Source: Dioscorea cayenensis subsp. rotundata
Lineage: Eukaryota > Streptophyta > Magnoliopsida > Dioscoreales > Dioscoreaceae
Length of the DNA stretch: 64,000 nucleotides
Direction: 5' to 3'
Assembly (NCBI RefSeq): GCF_009730915.1
Contig: NC_052489.1
Coordinates: 23,677,916 to 23,741,915 of the forward strand
The notes beneath the pieces are model-generated. The model was not told the DNA's origin. It was given only the letters and a program-made list of their open reading frames with translations, and ran no database searches. Positions 1 through 9,747 of this stretch are shown in pieces (within the stretch, counting starts at the first letter, position 1; each line of letters opens with the position of its first letter). A program made the translations under genes and the position numbers.

Positions 1-808
1 CTAATTTGATTGTAATTATCAATAATAAATGTGCCCTGAGAATTATTAGTTTTTAACTAATTTGTTGGAAATCATTATTATTTTCCAATATAAGTTATAA
101 CAGTTACTAGTTTTTTCTGATTGAGATTCTTCACCCTATTCCATGTTGAGTTTGCCATTACTATGTAAAATTTAACATGACCACTTTTATAAAGTTAATA
201 ACAAATATAGAGCCAAACACAAAAATGTGAGTCCTAACCCCATAGTTTTATTGCGTAAGTCATGGATTACAAAGCCGTGAAACTCATCTGTGTATGATCA
301 GCGAGTTAAGACTTTCATTGAGTTTGCTATTCAACATGGTGCAGTTAATGACATATTTGTTTCCATTTTGCAGGGAGATGAATCATGGTCGTGGTCGTGG
401 CCGTGTTATTGATGGCATATATGTTGCCATAGCTAACCTAGGGCAGGAGTTGAAGCATATGCATCAACAAGTTAACCATTTGAGGAATCAGCTGGATTTG
501 CTCGAGCATAGAGTCGAGCAGCTGTTTGTCATCGATAGGGACATACCTCCCAAATAGGGTGTCCTAATGGTAGCCTAACAGGATATCGTAATGGCAGCCC
601 AACAAGGTGTCCCAATGGCAACCCAACATGATGACGAGGAGGCAGAAGCATGGCTCGCAAAGCTACAACAACAATAGAGATCAATGTCACTATTCTGAAA
701 AGCTTGATCAAAGTATTTTGAATGGCAATGCACAATTATCAAAGAATACATCTTTTAAGGCAAATAATTCATGGCCAGAAATCATGTTCTCTATTGAATT
801 ACATGCAG
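1..808. other. gene-poor stretch, possible retroelement debris
   Basis: Mostly AT-rich non-coding DNA. A short open frame at 294-557 (+) holds a Met-Asn-His-Gly-Arg-Gly-Arg-Gly-Arg start at 382 followed by a heptad-like, probably coiled-coil stretch (LGQELKHMHQQVNHLRNQL). After the stop the DNA continues with a repeated GTNNNAATGGNAGCC-like phrase (560-625). This resembles the start of some plant Ty3 gag genes, but no zinc knuckle or protease follows, so the link is weak and no gene is called. Confidence 0.25.
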
Positions 809-1250
809 GTTGCTCTGTTATCTAGAATTCATCATAAGTACTTGATACTGTGAATCGGCTATTGTGAATGTAAACAAGCTCTATGTTATTAGTATATGGA
901 CAATGGAACCTTAATTGATCACCTTCATGGTATGTTTTGATAATTAATATGTTTAAATAATAAATTGAGTTTTCAACTAAAACTAAACCTTTTTACCAGA
1001 TTCAGTTAAAAAGAGAAGATTGGACTAGTTATCTCTTTTTATTATTGCAAAGGATGGTGCCAAAGGTTCTTATCATTTTATTATGTTTTCTAATGGTTTT
1101 GTGATCACTTTTGCTAGTGTTGATTATGGGAATTTATATTTTAAGGCATTGCATACTTGCACACTGGGTGCCACCCAAGTGTTATTCATCAAGATGTAAA
1201 GACAAGCAATATTCTCCTAGACATTAATTTGAACTATGGTCTAAGACTCT
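809..1250 (+). pseudogene. receptor-like kinase fragment (pseudogene)
   Basis: Three separated pieces of a protein kinase catalytic domain lie in order on the + strand. At 809-895 the frame reads VALLSRIHHKYL then IGYCEC (kinase subdomains IV-V) with an in-frame stop between them. At about 893-932 it reads YMDNGTLIDHLHG, directly followed by GTATG, which looks like the original splice donor. At about 1145-1245 it reads [15 protein letters not shown] then [15 protein letters not shown], the catalytic loop, with the conserved HRD changed to HQD. The phrases are typical of plant LRR receptor-like kinases of the At2g37050/At1g67720 type (from memory). Stops, the lost Arg of HRD and the missing activation loop show a dead fragment, perhaps carried here by a transposon. 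Edges are approximate. Confidence 0.7.
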
Positions 1251-2062
1251 AAGGTCTGGTTTTGTTTGTATTTGGCTTGTTGTTTCATTTATTAGTTCAT
1301 AATTTTTCTTATGTTATGACCATTTGTTGTTTCATTTTTTTCATTTATTTATTTTTGATAATTTGCTATTTAATTTGATGCTTAATCTAGGTGTAAGATA
1401 TTTAATTAGACAAGGTTTAATAGGTAAGCCTATTATAATCTATTGTGGCAAATGTGAAAACAAATGGACTGACAGACAGTGAACAAATTATAATAGAGGA
1501 ACTAAAAAGTTAGATTTTCCATCACCAAGGGCGGCTGCTTAGTATTCTTGATGATTTGACCAAAGGAGTTGATTAACATAGAGGGGCTAAAAAAGATATT
1601 AAACCAACTCAAAAATATACTCAAATTATGAGATGCATCATTAATTATATCAAACAAAAAAAAAATCAAATGGTTTACTATTTTGGGTGCATTCATAGTT
1701 TCCCAAAAGTAACCCAAATTTATCATAAAGGATATGGATAATTATTTGTTAGTCCTTGATACTTTTTAAATATCCCGATCAGTCCCTCTGATATTTTGCA
1801 ATGTTGATCAGACCTTACTTTTTGAGTTTTGTACCTTTGCATCTCTCCCGTTATACTTCTCCGTCATATTTTTTTGAAAAACCCAAACCCAAAACTTCCC
1901 TTTATGTTTACAAGGAATTGGTACATGTTTTAGAGTGAATTCAACCACTAGTCATGTCACGGTATAGGTGGTTGTACCTTGGTGGCTTGCTTGAAAGGCT
2001 TCTCCATCTTTTTCTCCTCCTCTTTCTTCTTTTACATGTTTTGAATGGTTGAGAATCATACG
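1251..2062. other. gene-free AT-rich stretch
   Basis: No coding region is seen. The part at about 1740-1890 reads as pyrimidine-rich phrases (TTAGTCCTTGATAC, CAGTCCCTCTGATA) like one arm of the foldback/MULE-type elements found elsewhere in the window, but no matching inverted arm was found nearby. Confidence 0.4.
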
Positions 2063-2779
2063 ACTATGTTTGGTTGGGGCAATGGGAGGGGTGAGGGGTT
2101 GTTTGGGGGTGTAGTGGACGTTTGGTTTGGGAAAGTGAAAGGGGGTAAGATGGGGTGAAGAGGGTGCCTCACCCCTCATAACCCAATCCCCCAAATTGAG
2201 GTTTTTTGGGGGAGTATGTGTTTGTATTTTTTTTTTTGTTAAATGATATAAAATACCAATACTGCGTTCACTTATTTCAATAATTCCCATTATATCCTTT
2301 ACTTATTAAAAACCCTATCTTTTAATTATTAAACTTTATGAAAAGACCAAATTACCCTTAATCAATTTGAGAAATTACTATAATATTTATTTAAAATTTA
2401 ATTTAATTTTCCATATTATTATTATCTTTTTAATATTTTAATGTGCCAATTGAAGATTAATAATAATTTTTTTGAATAATAATAATAATATAAAAAGATA
2501 AACAAATATAAAAAAATTGAATAATTATAGAATTAGTTTAAAAATAATATTATTTTTTTGTATAATAATCTAATATATATATATATATATATATTAAAGT
2601 AGAAAACAAAAGTATGACGTGTCAAGATATCATAAAAACTTAAATAAAATATTATAATAATATTAAATATGTAATAATTATAATTATCTTACTATTTAAT
2701 TTAAAAATACAAATAGATTATTTTTTTCATGATAATAGAATAGGTTTTTTTCTTGATATAAAACTATTATTTATAGATG

Positions 2780-3300
2780 CTATAGATGAAAATTTTTCAA
2801 GGCAATGCTTTAGGTTTTGATCGTTTGCTGATAATTTGGTTTCACGTGAACTCGACGAAAAAGAATTATTTGGTAAGTATTAAACTATTTATGTAATTAT
2901 TATGCCTTTAAAACTAATGCTTTATGATGCAACTTTGTTGAAGATGTAATAGGAGAAGTCGTTGGCAAAGATAATCCTAAAATTAAAAAATCTTATGAAA
3001 AGACAAGCAAACTCAGGGATGTTGTGCTTCAAGATCTAGAGTATGCTTTACTTATATATTTTTGTTTAAAAAAATATTTATATGCATCATTATAGTCTCA
3101 TATTCATATTTATTATGTCAAGAAGTTTTTTTAATATGTTAGAGTATATTCTTATTTGCTTATACTATTGCATATAAGTTTTGATGTGTATTTATTTTCT
3201 TTGTTTTACAAAAACAAGCTCTCATGTACTTTGCTGGCTGACTTTGTAGATGGGATTAATGGTTATCTAGAAGCTCATGAATTAGAACATCTTATTTGAA
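2780..3300 (+). pseudogene. replication protein A large-subunit (RPA1)-like fragment
   Basis: Exon-like pieces read SFADNLVSRELDEKELF (about 2820-2870), DVIGEVVGKDNPKI and SKLRDVVLQDLE (2943-3041), then LSCTLLADFVDGINGYLE (about 3218-3277). The DVIGEVVGK...QDLE...LSCTLWxxFVD pattern is the OB-fold DNA-binding domain of plant RPA1 and of the RPA-like proteins carried by Helitrons. A GT after LFGKY and an intron-like AT-rich gap after DLE suggest original splicing. The Trp of CTLW is Leu here and a stop follows, so it is not functional. The fragment supports the call of the surrounding element as a Helitron. Confidence 0.65.
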
Positions 3301-4069
3301 AAGTAAGGTTTGTGTAAAGCAAATTAGTTTTGGTTATTAAATAATAATTTTTCATATTTAACATTTTTATAATTGATTTTATTCCAACAAATAATATTTT
3401 AGGACTATGTTGATGTTGTTGAGGTGAAGGTATTTTTTATGATATCACCTTTTTGTATTAAATTTATGAATTAATAAAGTTTGATTGATGTGCAAAACTG
3501 TATCTAACAATGAGGCAAAATCATTATAAAGCGATCAACAAGATGAGAAAAAATTGAAGCAAGAAAAACTAATTTGTAATAAATAATTTTAGCAATGGAA
3601 TCCCCTATAGGATGACTTTATTTGTGTTTTTTTATGTCATTTTAACTCTGTTAAATTTATGATAATCATTTAATTTTAATGAAGGCAATATAGTTTATTT
3701 ATATCATTTTTTATGAATATTAATATTACCATGTACTATTTATATGCATATCAATGATTTCATTAAGCATACAATGTATAAATAGATTATGAATTTATTA
3801 TACTAATAATTTACTTTTCTTATTTAGTGGGGTAATTAAAGTTTGTTTGTATGTATTTTTTTATTGGAAAACAAAAATCAACTCCTAATACTTCTATAGA
3901 AAAATATTAACTATAAATAAAAAAATATATATTGGACTTGGAATCTATACGGAATAAAATTAAGTTAATTCATTTTGAGGAATAAAATAAAATATTAAAT
4001 GTTTGAAAAAATATATATAATAGGGAAAATCTTAGTAAGCATAGCTAAAAAAAAAATTATGTTTCTTGA

Positions 4070-7000
4070 ATATATACATTTTGGGATTAGAAAGGTTCAT
4101 TATTTGACAAAGAGAAAAAAATATCTTACCTTATAATTATTATATTAGTTAATTAGCTTTCAAAAGAATAATTTCTGTTCAGAATTATCAATATATATCA
4201 ACAAATATAAACATATAAATTTGTGGATGAATAAGTAATTTTTTTTTAAATATGAAAATTTCATATAAAATTTTGAAAATCACTGAAATCATACTAAAAC
4301 TTTAAAAACCAAATTTATAATTTCAAAAGTACTTATAATTGAAAATAATTATAGATAATTTCGGAAACTGACAAAATTTTGATTTACTTAATATTAATCA
4401 AACACAAGATATTTTTAATATTGTACTAAAACTTTAAAAGTAAATTATAATTACAAAAATATTATTGATAGTTTTAAAATTGACAAAACTTTGATTTACC
4501 TTATCCTAATCAAACACAAACTAAAAATCTTAATAATAAATAAAAACAAAGCAAGATAAGACATTAGGGGTTGGGCCTTTTGGTGTATGTGGTTAGATTA
4601 TCATAATACATTGCTAATAGCAATTGCATAAGCTATTTGTAGGCATTCTCCAACAGTACTTGAAGCTAATATAATCTAATTGGTTGTCTTATTTATTCTA
4701 GATATCCTATAACAATATATTAGAATATGTGCACACTCATATATATATATATATATATATATTTTCAAATAAGTTTATTTTTCTTGAATAAGCCTACCAA
4801 AGCATGTAATTTGATCTATTATATTATTTTAAAATTAATGTAATACTTACATAAAATGAATTAATTAAAATATGAATTCAATTAATTATATACTATTAAA
4901 GGGTTATAGTGCATATATATCTATACACGTGGGGTATATATCCCTTCTTTTTTTTTGTAACCATCTAATGCCAAATATATATATATATATATATATGAGA
5001 TTAGAGGAGTTCATAGTTCGACCAAGTGAAAAAAATCTTGTCATGTAGTTAATTGACTTTGAAAAACATTAGAAATAAAGAATAATTTATGCTAAGAACT
5101 ATCAATATATATAAATATGTAAATTTGTGGATGAATAGTAAAATTATTTTCAATATATGAAAAATTGATATGATATTTTCATAATCTTTTAAATCAAACT
5201 AAATTTTGAAACCAAATTTATAATTTCAAAATATTTGTAATTGTTAAGTCTGACAACATGGATTGACATTATATGACAAGCCAAGAGGTGACATGGCAAA
5301 GAAAGATGACGTGGCAATGATAACTTGGCAAAAAGAGAAGTGCCTAGGATAATGATGTGGATGAAGCTAAGTGTCATGACATGTGAAGCAATAGGGTTAG
5401 AAGATCGTGATGAAGATCATGTTTAGAAGAAATTCCTCTCAATAGAGTCACGTGATGATCAACTATTTTTGGAAAGTGCATCAAGTTAAAAGGATCTCTT
5501 CAAAAAGGGTAAGTTTATTTAAAGTATGTTTATCTATTTTTGTTAAGATCCGGGATGATAAATCATATCTTTGATAAAACTCTTTTTTAGAAAGATTACC
5601 TTAAAGAGAGAGAGAGAGGAATATTCTATTGTTGGCAAGAATAAAAAAATCATCAAGATTGTATGAAGCTTAGATTGGTGTGAGGCTATTTGAAGACACA
5701 AACTAAGATAGACAAGGACAAAGCTTAGTTTGGTGTGAAGCTATTTGAAGACACAAACTAAGTTAGGCAAGGACAAGCCAATGAGATTATCAAGACCATA
5801 TTTAGCAACACAATTTGAAGAAAGATCCAAGAGCTAATTATGGGCGGAGATATTCAAAGAGACTAATCATGTATGGAGATTGATTGAAGGTTACATGAGA
5901 TATGATTAGAGATTTTAAGATCCAAGCATGGATGATTGAAGATCATGCTTGAAGATATTGAAGGCTAAACTTGGATGAAGATGAGATCAAGTTTAGTAAC
6001 AATATTTGCATGAGTCAAGCGAAGATCATTTAAGAAGACCAAACTTGGGCCAAGTTTAGAAAAAAGATCAGGAGATCTTCGGTGATCATCTTTGGTGAGA
6101 TAGTCACGTGTGTCTTGGTGGGCATGTCCCTCGGGAGAGGGTGACCTACTGAAGTGACGTGAGGAAGGAAGCAGGTGTAGGCAGGAAGAGCTCGGGTCGA
6201 GTCAACTGCTACAAGGAGGACTGAAGGAACCGGGAAGGTTGAAGGTTGCAGATTCTGGTGTAACTAGCTAGAACTCAATCATATTTAGTAAGGTGGGCAA
6301 TGTTGTAATTTGGTTACAACATCTAACTTTGGAAGGTGTCCAAGTTAGGAAGCTGCGGAGAATTCTAAAAGAGGAAGGTTTATTTAGACATCGGTGCGTC
6401 TGTATAAGAGATCATGCTTGAAGATTTAGAATGAGCCACGGAGTGAGACACCCTTTGCTGAAGGTTGAGGAGAATGTGCATCGGTTAATCTTAAGAGAAT
6501 ATTCTTTGTCTTGAGAGAGTGAGAGAGTATTGTACTCTTTATTCTTAAACCTCTTTTAGTGGATTGTTTCTCCGACCCCGCCCCCGATGTAGGCAAGGTT
6601 GTGCCGAACTTGGTTACTAATTTGCTTGTCTTTTTTCTCTTGCATGATTGTGTGTGTCCAATCTTCAAGTGAGTTTTTGAGTGATTCTCCTTACCACACC
6701 ACCCACCGGAATCATCAGTAATTGAAAAAATTATTAATAGTTTCAAATAATTGATAAAACTTTGAACTACTTAATACTAATCAAACATAACTATCCTTTA
6801 TGTTGTACCAAAATTTTAAAAGCAAATTGTAATTTCAAAAATATTTGTAATTCAAAAGTATTATTGATATTTTCAGATATTGACAAAACTTTGATTAACG
6901 TAATACTAATCAAACACAAACAAGAAATTTTAATAATAAATAAAAACAAAGCAGGATGAGAAATTGGAACTCTATGGAGTAGGTGATTGGATTATCATAA

Positions 7001-7140
7001 TTCGTTGCTAATAGCAATTACATCAACTATTTGTACACATTCTCCAAAAATACTAACATGGTAATATAATCTAATTGTTTGTCTTATTTGATTTAGATAT
7101 TCTATAATAATATATTAGTATATATATACACTCACATATA
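4070..7140 (+). repeat. tandem duplication of about 0.7 kb inside the Helitron
   Basis: The block at about 4070-4780 recurs at about 4990-7140, the second copy being interrupted by the solo LTR at 5242-6717. Shared phrases include AATTTGTGGATGAATA (4222 and 5125 regions), CAAATTTATAATTTCAAAA, TACTAATCAAAC/ATAATCAAACACAA, and TGCTAATAGCAATT (4613 and 7006 regions). Without the LTR the second copy is about 670 bp. The copies are clearly diverged, so the duplication is not recent. Confidence 0.7.
5242..6717. mobile_element. solo LTR, 1,476 bp, with 5-bp target duplication
   Basis: The segment begins TGTTAAGTCTGACA and ends GGAATCATCA (TG...CA). It is flanked by the direct repeat GTAAT at 5237-5241 and 6718-6722. 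Removing the segment and one GTAAT restores the sequence found in the sister copy of the Helitron's internal duplication (TTTGTAATTGAAAA). No reverse transcriptase, gag or second LTR is present, so this is a solo LTR left by recombination. A possible TATA element (CTGTATAAGAG near 6400) favours the + direction weakly. The open frames inside it are chance. Confidence 0.88.
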
Positions 7141-7904
7141 TATAACATATTCATTATTCATTATTCATTATTCACTCTACTATATAAACAACAATTTCAA
7201 TCCATATTTGAACTATGTTAATAGATTGGAGGAATTTTTTTTATTTTTAAATTCCTAATTTGGTTTTTAAAATAGTTTTTAAAAAAAATTGGAGAATCAT
7301 TCAATGGGTAAATATTGAAAAAGCTAATAAACAAATTTTTAAATTTAGATTAAGTTTATTGTTTTCCATAGCTTGAATAAATTAAGTTTCAAGGATAATT
7401 ATGTTTTTGGTGCAAACACTGTGATTAACATCATCTATTGCGTTCATTTCTCCTGTGCATAGCACGGGCATAACACTAGTAATAATATCATTATACAAAT
7501 AATATTATTAGTAATATTAATTTAATATTAGCAAAGTTTGTACAAAATAATCTTAGATACGTATAAAAAAATTATCATGATCAATTTTATATAAAAGGGC
7601 AAACTAGTAAAATACATATTACATCTCTTCTTACTCCTCGTCACTCTTCCTTCCAACCAAAAAAAAAAAAAGATTACCCCTCCACACCCTTTCATTGAAC
7701 CAATATAAAATTTTTCCAACTCCTCCATTCTCCTCCCCTTCTTACTGCTTATCACCCCCTTGCCCCTCTGAACCAAACAAAGGGTAACTGAAGGTGGGCT
7801 AGATTTTTCATGCTATGTTGTTAAGATCATGTTATGATATTAACAACTTCCTTAAGTTTGTGAGATTTTTTTATTTTTTATTTTTATTTATTATTATTAT
7901 TATT

Positions 7905-8105
7905 TACTGTAGACCTCGGATGAATACATTTTATGGTATTGCAATATACACGCAAGATGGTTGTATCGTAGAGTTCTATGTCTTGTTTAGATGGGATTCG
8001 GTATTTGATGAAATATGCACACATTGGATCCTTCAAGGTCTTTTGGTATGAGTAAAGTATTTAATCCCTGATGAGCGTAATACGATGGCTTGTATCAGTT
8101 AAGAC
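7905..8105 (+). pseudogene. MULE transposase N-terminal fragment
   Basis: The + strand reads DGCIVEF...WDSVFDEICTHW (about 7950-8020) and, in a shifted frame, PDERNTMACI (about 8068-8097). W-x-S-hydrophobic-hydrophobic-DEIC-x-x-W followed by PDE-R-x-T-M-A is the pattern at the start of plant MuDR-type transposases, and the first half closely resembles the better kept copy at 32200-32260 (SWESMLDEICERW). Frame shifts separate the pieces. It may belong to the same dead element as the C-terminal pieces at 9748-11595. Confidence 0.5.
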
Positions 8106-8696
8106 AGTGATTTCTAGAGAATGTGCAACATTCACCATACGTTCAAGAAGAATATAATTCAAATGGTGGTTGAGGTGGTTGATGAAACACCATAGCACTT
8201 CTCTAGGTCGTTAGTGTCATTGTAAATGTCAACAACTTTTTATTCTTTCATCTCCATACATTTATGGTCCCCTAGAATCTCTTATCTCCTATAGGAAATA
8301 GATGTTCTGTAAGTGATTCATACAACAAAACATTGATCATGATTTAGGTTTTATGCCCTTTTAAAAGGTTTAATACTCATTAAAGTTTATTTGTGCTTTG
8401 TTTTCCATTTTACGTTTTAGTTTGTACTTCTTTTATTTACAAAGATTACCAATTGTTTATTTAATGCAGTTCTTGCTTACATATCTAACTACCTGTTTAG
8501 TTTTGCTACTATAACCAGGGAACCATTATCACAAAGTACTTCATGTAATCCAGACCAGTTGTTGCCATCAAGGGTGGGTGGGGGAGCCATAGCACCATCC
8601 AATTCTTCACAAACATCTGGGAATAAAATAAATATAACATGCGTAATGGAGCAATTACTTGCTCATAGGTCATCAACGGGGTAAGAATACTATTGC
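8106..8696. other. decayed MULE interior, no intact gene
   Basis: Non-coding, with no open frame matching a known family. By position it lies between N- and C-terminal transposase fragments and is probably the eroded middle of the same element; no DDE motif could be seen. Confidence 0.35.
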
Positions 8697-8699
8697 TTA

Positions 8700-9422
8700 G
8701 GGGGTGTTTAGTTGGCAAGCTTACAATAGGAATGGAGTAATCCCAATGCTTTGTTTGGATGGCATGAATGGGAAAGAGAGAGGAGTGGGTTAGGAGTGAG
8801 TGGGGGCTCACCCCCGCCAGAAAAAAAATAAAAAAATAAAAATTAATTTAAATAATAAGAAAATAAATAATTTTAAAAATGATTATTAATTAAAATAAAA
8901 TTAATAATAATTTAATTAAATATAATAATTAAGTAGATAATTTTAATAATAATTAATAAATTAAAATGAAATAATAATAATAACTAATAATTAAAGTTAA
9001 AATTTTATTTATAATAATTAATTAGTTATATTTCTTCATTAATTAGCTATTTTTTATAGTTGATTAATTACTAATTAATGATATTAACAAAATATCTTTA
9101 GTTATTTATTTAAAATATTTTTAAATATGTAATTAGTTATGTATTATAATTAATTCATTGCTAATCAATGATTTGGTGACCTATTAAAGTTAAATATTTA
9201 TTTATAAAATTAATTTATTTTTTCATTTTATATAAAATTTATTTTCATAAAGGGCATAATAGTAATTTTATCATAATTTTTTTCACTTTTCATAATCCCA
9301 ATAAACAACTCCTCAATCCTTCCACCCAAACATAGTTTTCATTCTCATTTCTTCTCTAATCTCCCTCATTGTTATTACTCTTCCATTTCTCTCCATTCCA
9401 TTCCTTGCAACCAAACGCCCCC
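8700..9422. mobile_element. Tourist/Harbinger-like MITE, 723 bp
   Basis: Terminal inverted repeats GGGGGTGTTTAGTTGGCAAG (left) and, as reverse complement of the right end, GGGGGCGTTTGGTTGCAAGG. The element is flanked on both sides by TTA (8697-8699 and 9423-9425), the target duplication of PIF/Harbinger elements. The interior is very AT-rich and codes for nothing. The TIR family also resembles the larger element at 31451-38467. Confidence 0.82.
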
Positions 9423-9747
9423 TTATTCTCCTTCAGATGTTCAGTTTGTTTTTATAGTTACTGATTAAGCACAAAGTGTCTAGTTGCATCGTGTTTATTG
9501 TTTCTCATTATGGTTTGTTGCCGTTTAAAATGCTATCTACTTGTTTATTTATTTAGTAGTGTTGTATGGTTTTTGCATTTCCTGTTAAGTATTCATAGTT
9601 ATTGTTAAAATACTCCTTTACTCTTCACTCTATAAAGTACTTATACCATTTTGAGTGTTCCTGCTCACAACGTACTTTTACTATTCTAAATCTTTGAAAA
9701 CTGTTAACTTTTATGCAATTCCCTCTAGAATTATATGATCTTATTTA

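Larger units (their letters stand above)
2569..7479 (+). mobile_element. Helitron with RPA1-like remnant
   Basis: The 5' end begins TCTAATATAT and, after a TA-repeat, ATTAAAGTAGA, the usual start of plant Helitrons. The 3' end has a 7-bp stem hairpin (CCTGTGC-ATA-GCACGGG, 7452-7468) followed seven bases later by the terminal CTAG (7476-7479). The flanking bases are A (2568) and T (7480), the A^T target expected for Helitrons, which make no duplication. Removing it rejoins the arms of the surrounding TIR element. Inside are a decayed replication protein A-like gene (2780-3300), a tandemly duplicated block of about 0.7 kb, and a solo LTR. No Rep/helicase protein is visible, so it is non-autonomous now. 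Plant Helitrons are known to carry RPA1-like genes. Confidence 0.85.
2063..7784. mobile_element. TIR element (MITE-like), split by a Helitron
   Basis: The two ends are inverted copies of a TTTGTTTGGTT-type terminus: left 2066-2260 (TATGTTTGGTTGGGGC) and right 7600-7784 (reverse complement CCCTTTGTTTGGTTCAG). Both arms match the shorter relative at 25464-26131 at a distance from the ends: for example, ATGAAAAGACCAAA followed by AATTTGAGAAATTAC is present at 2338-2380 and, inverted, in the relative. The right arm here (7480-7784) matches the left arm of the relative including the ATAAAATTGATCAT phrase. So this is the same roughly 0.7-kb family expanded by a 4.9-kb insertion. No convincing target-site duplication was found, so superfamily (hAT or Harbinger) is left open. 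Ends are good to within a few bases. Confidence 0.7.

Noticed and set aside
6426-6746. 106-codon minus-strand frame in the first solo LTR
   Set aside because: It crosses the LTR end and the target duplication, so it cannot predate the insertion, and it has no recognisable motif.
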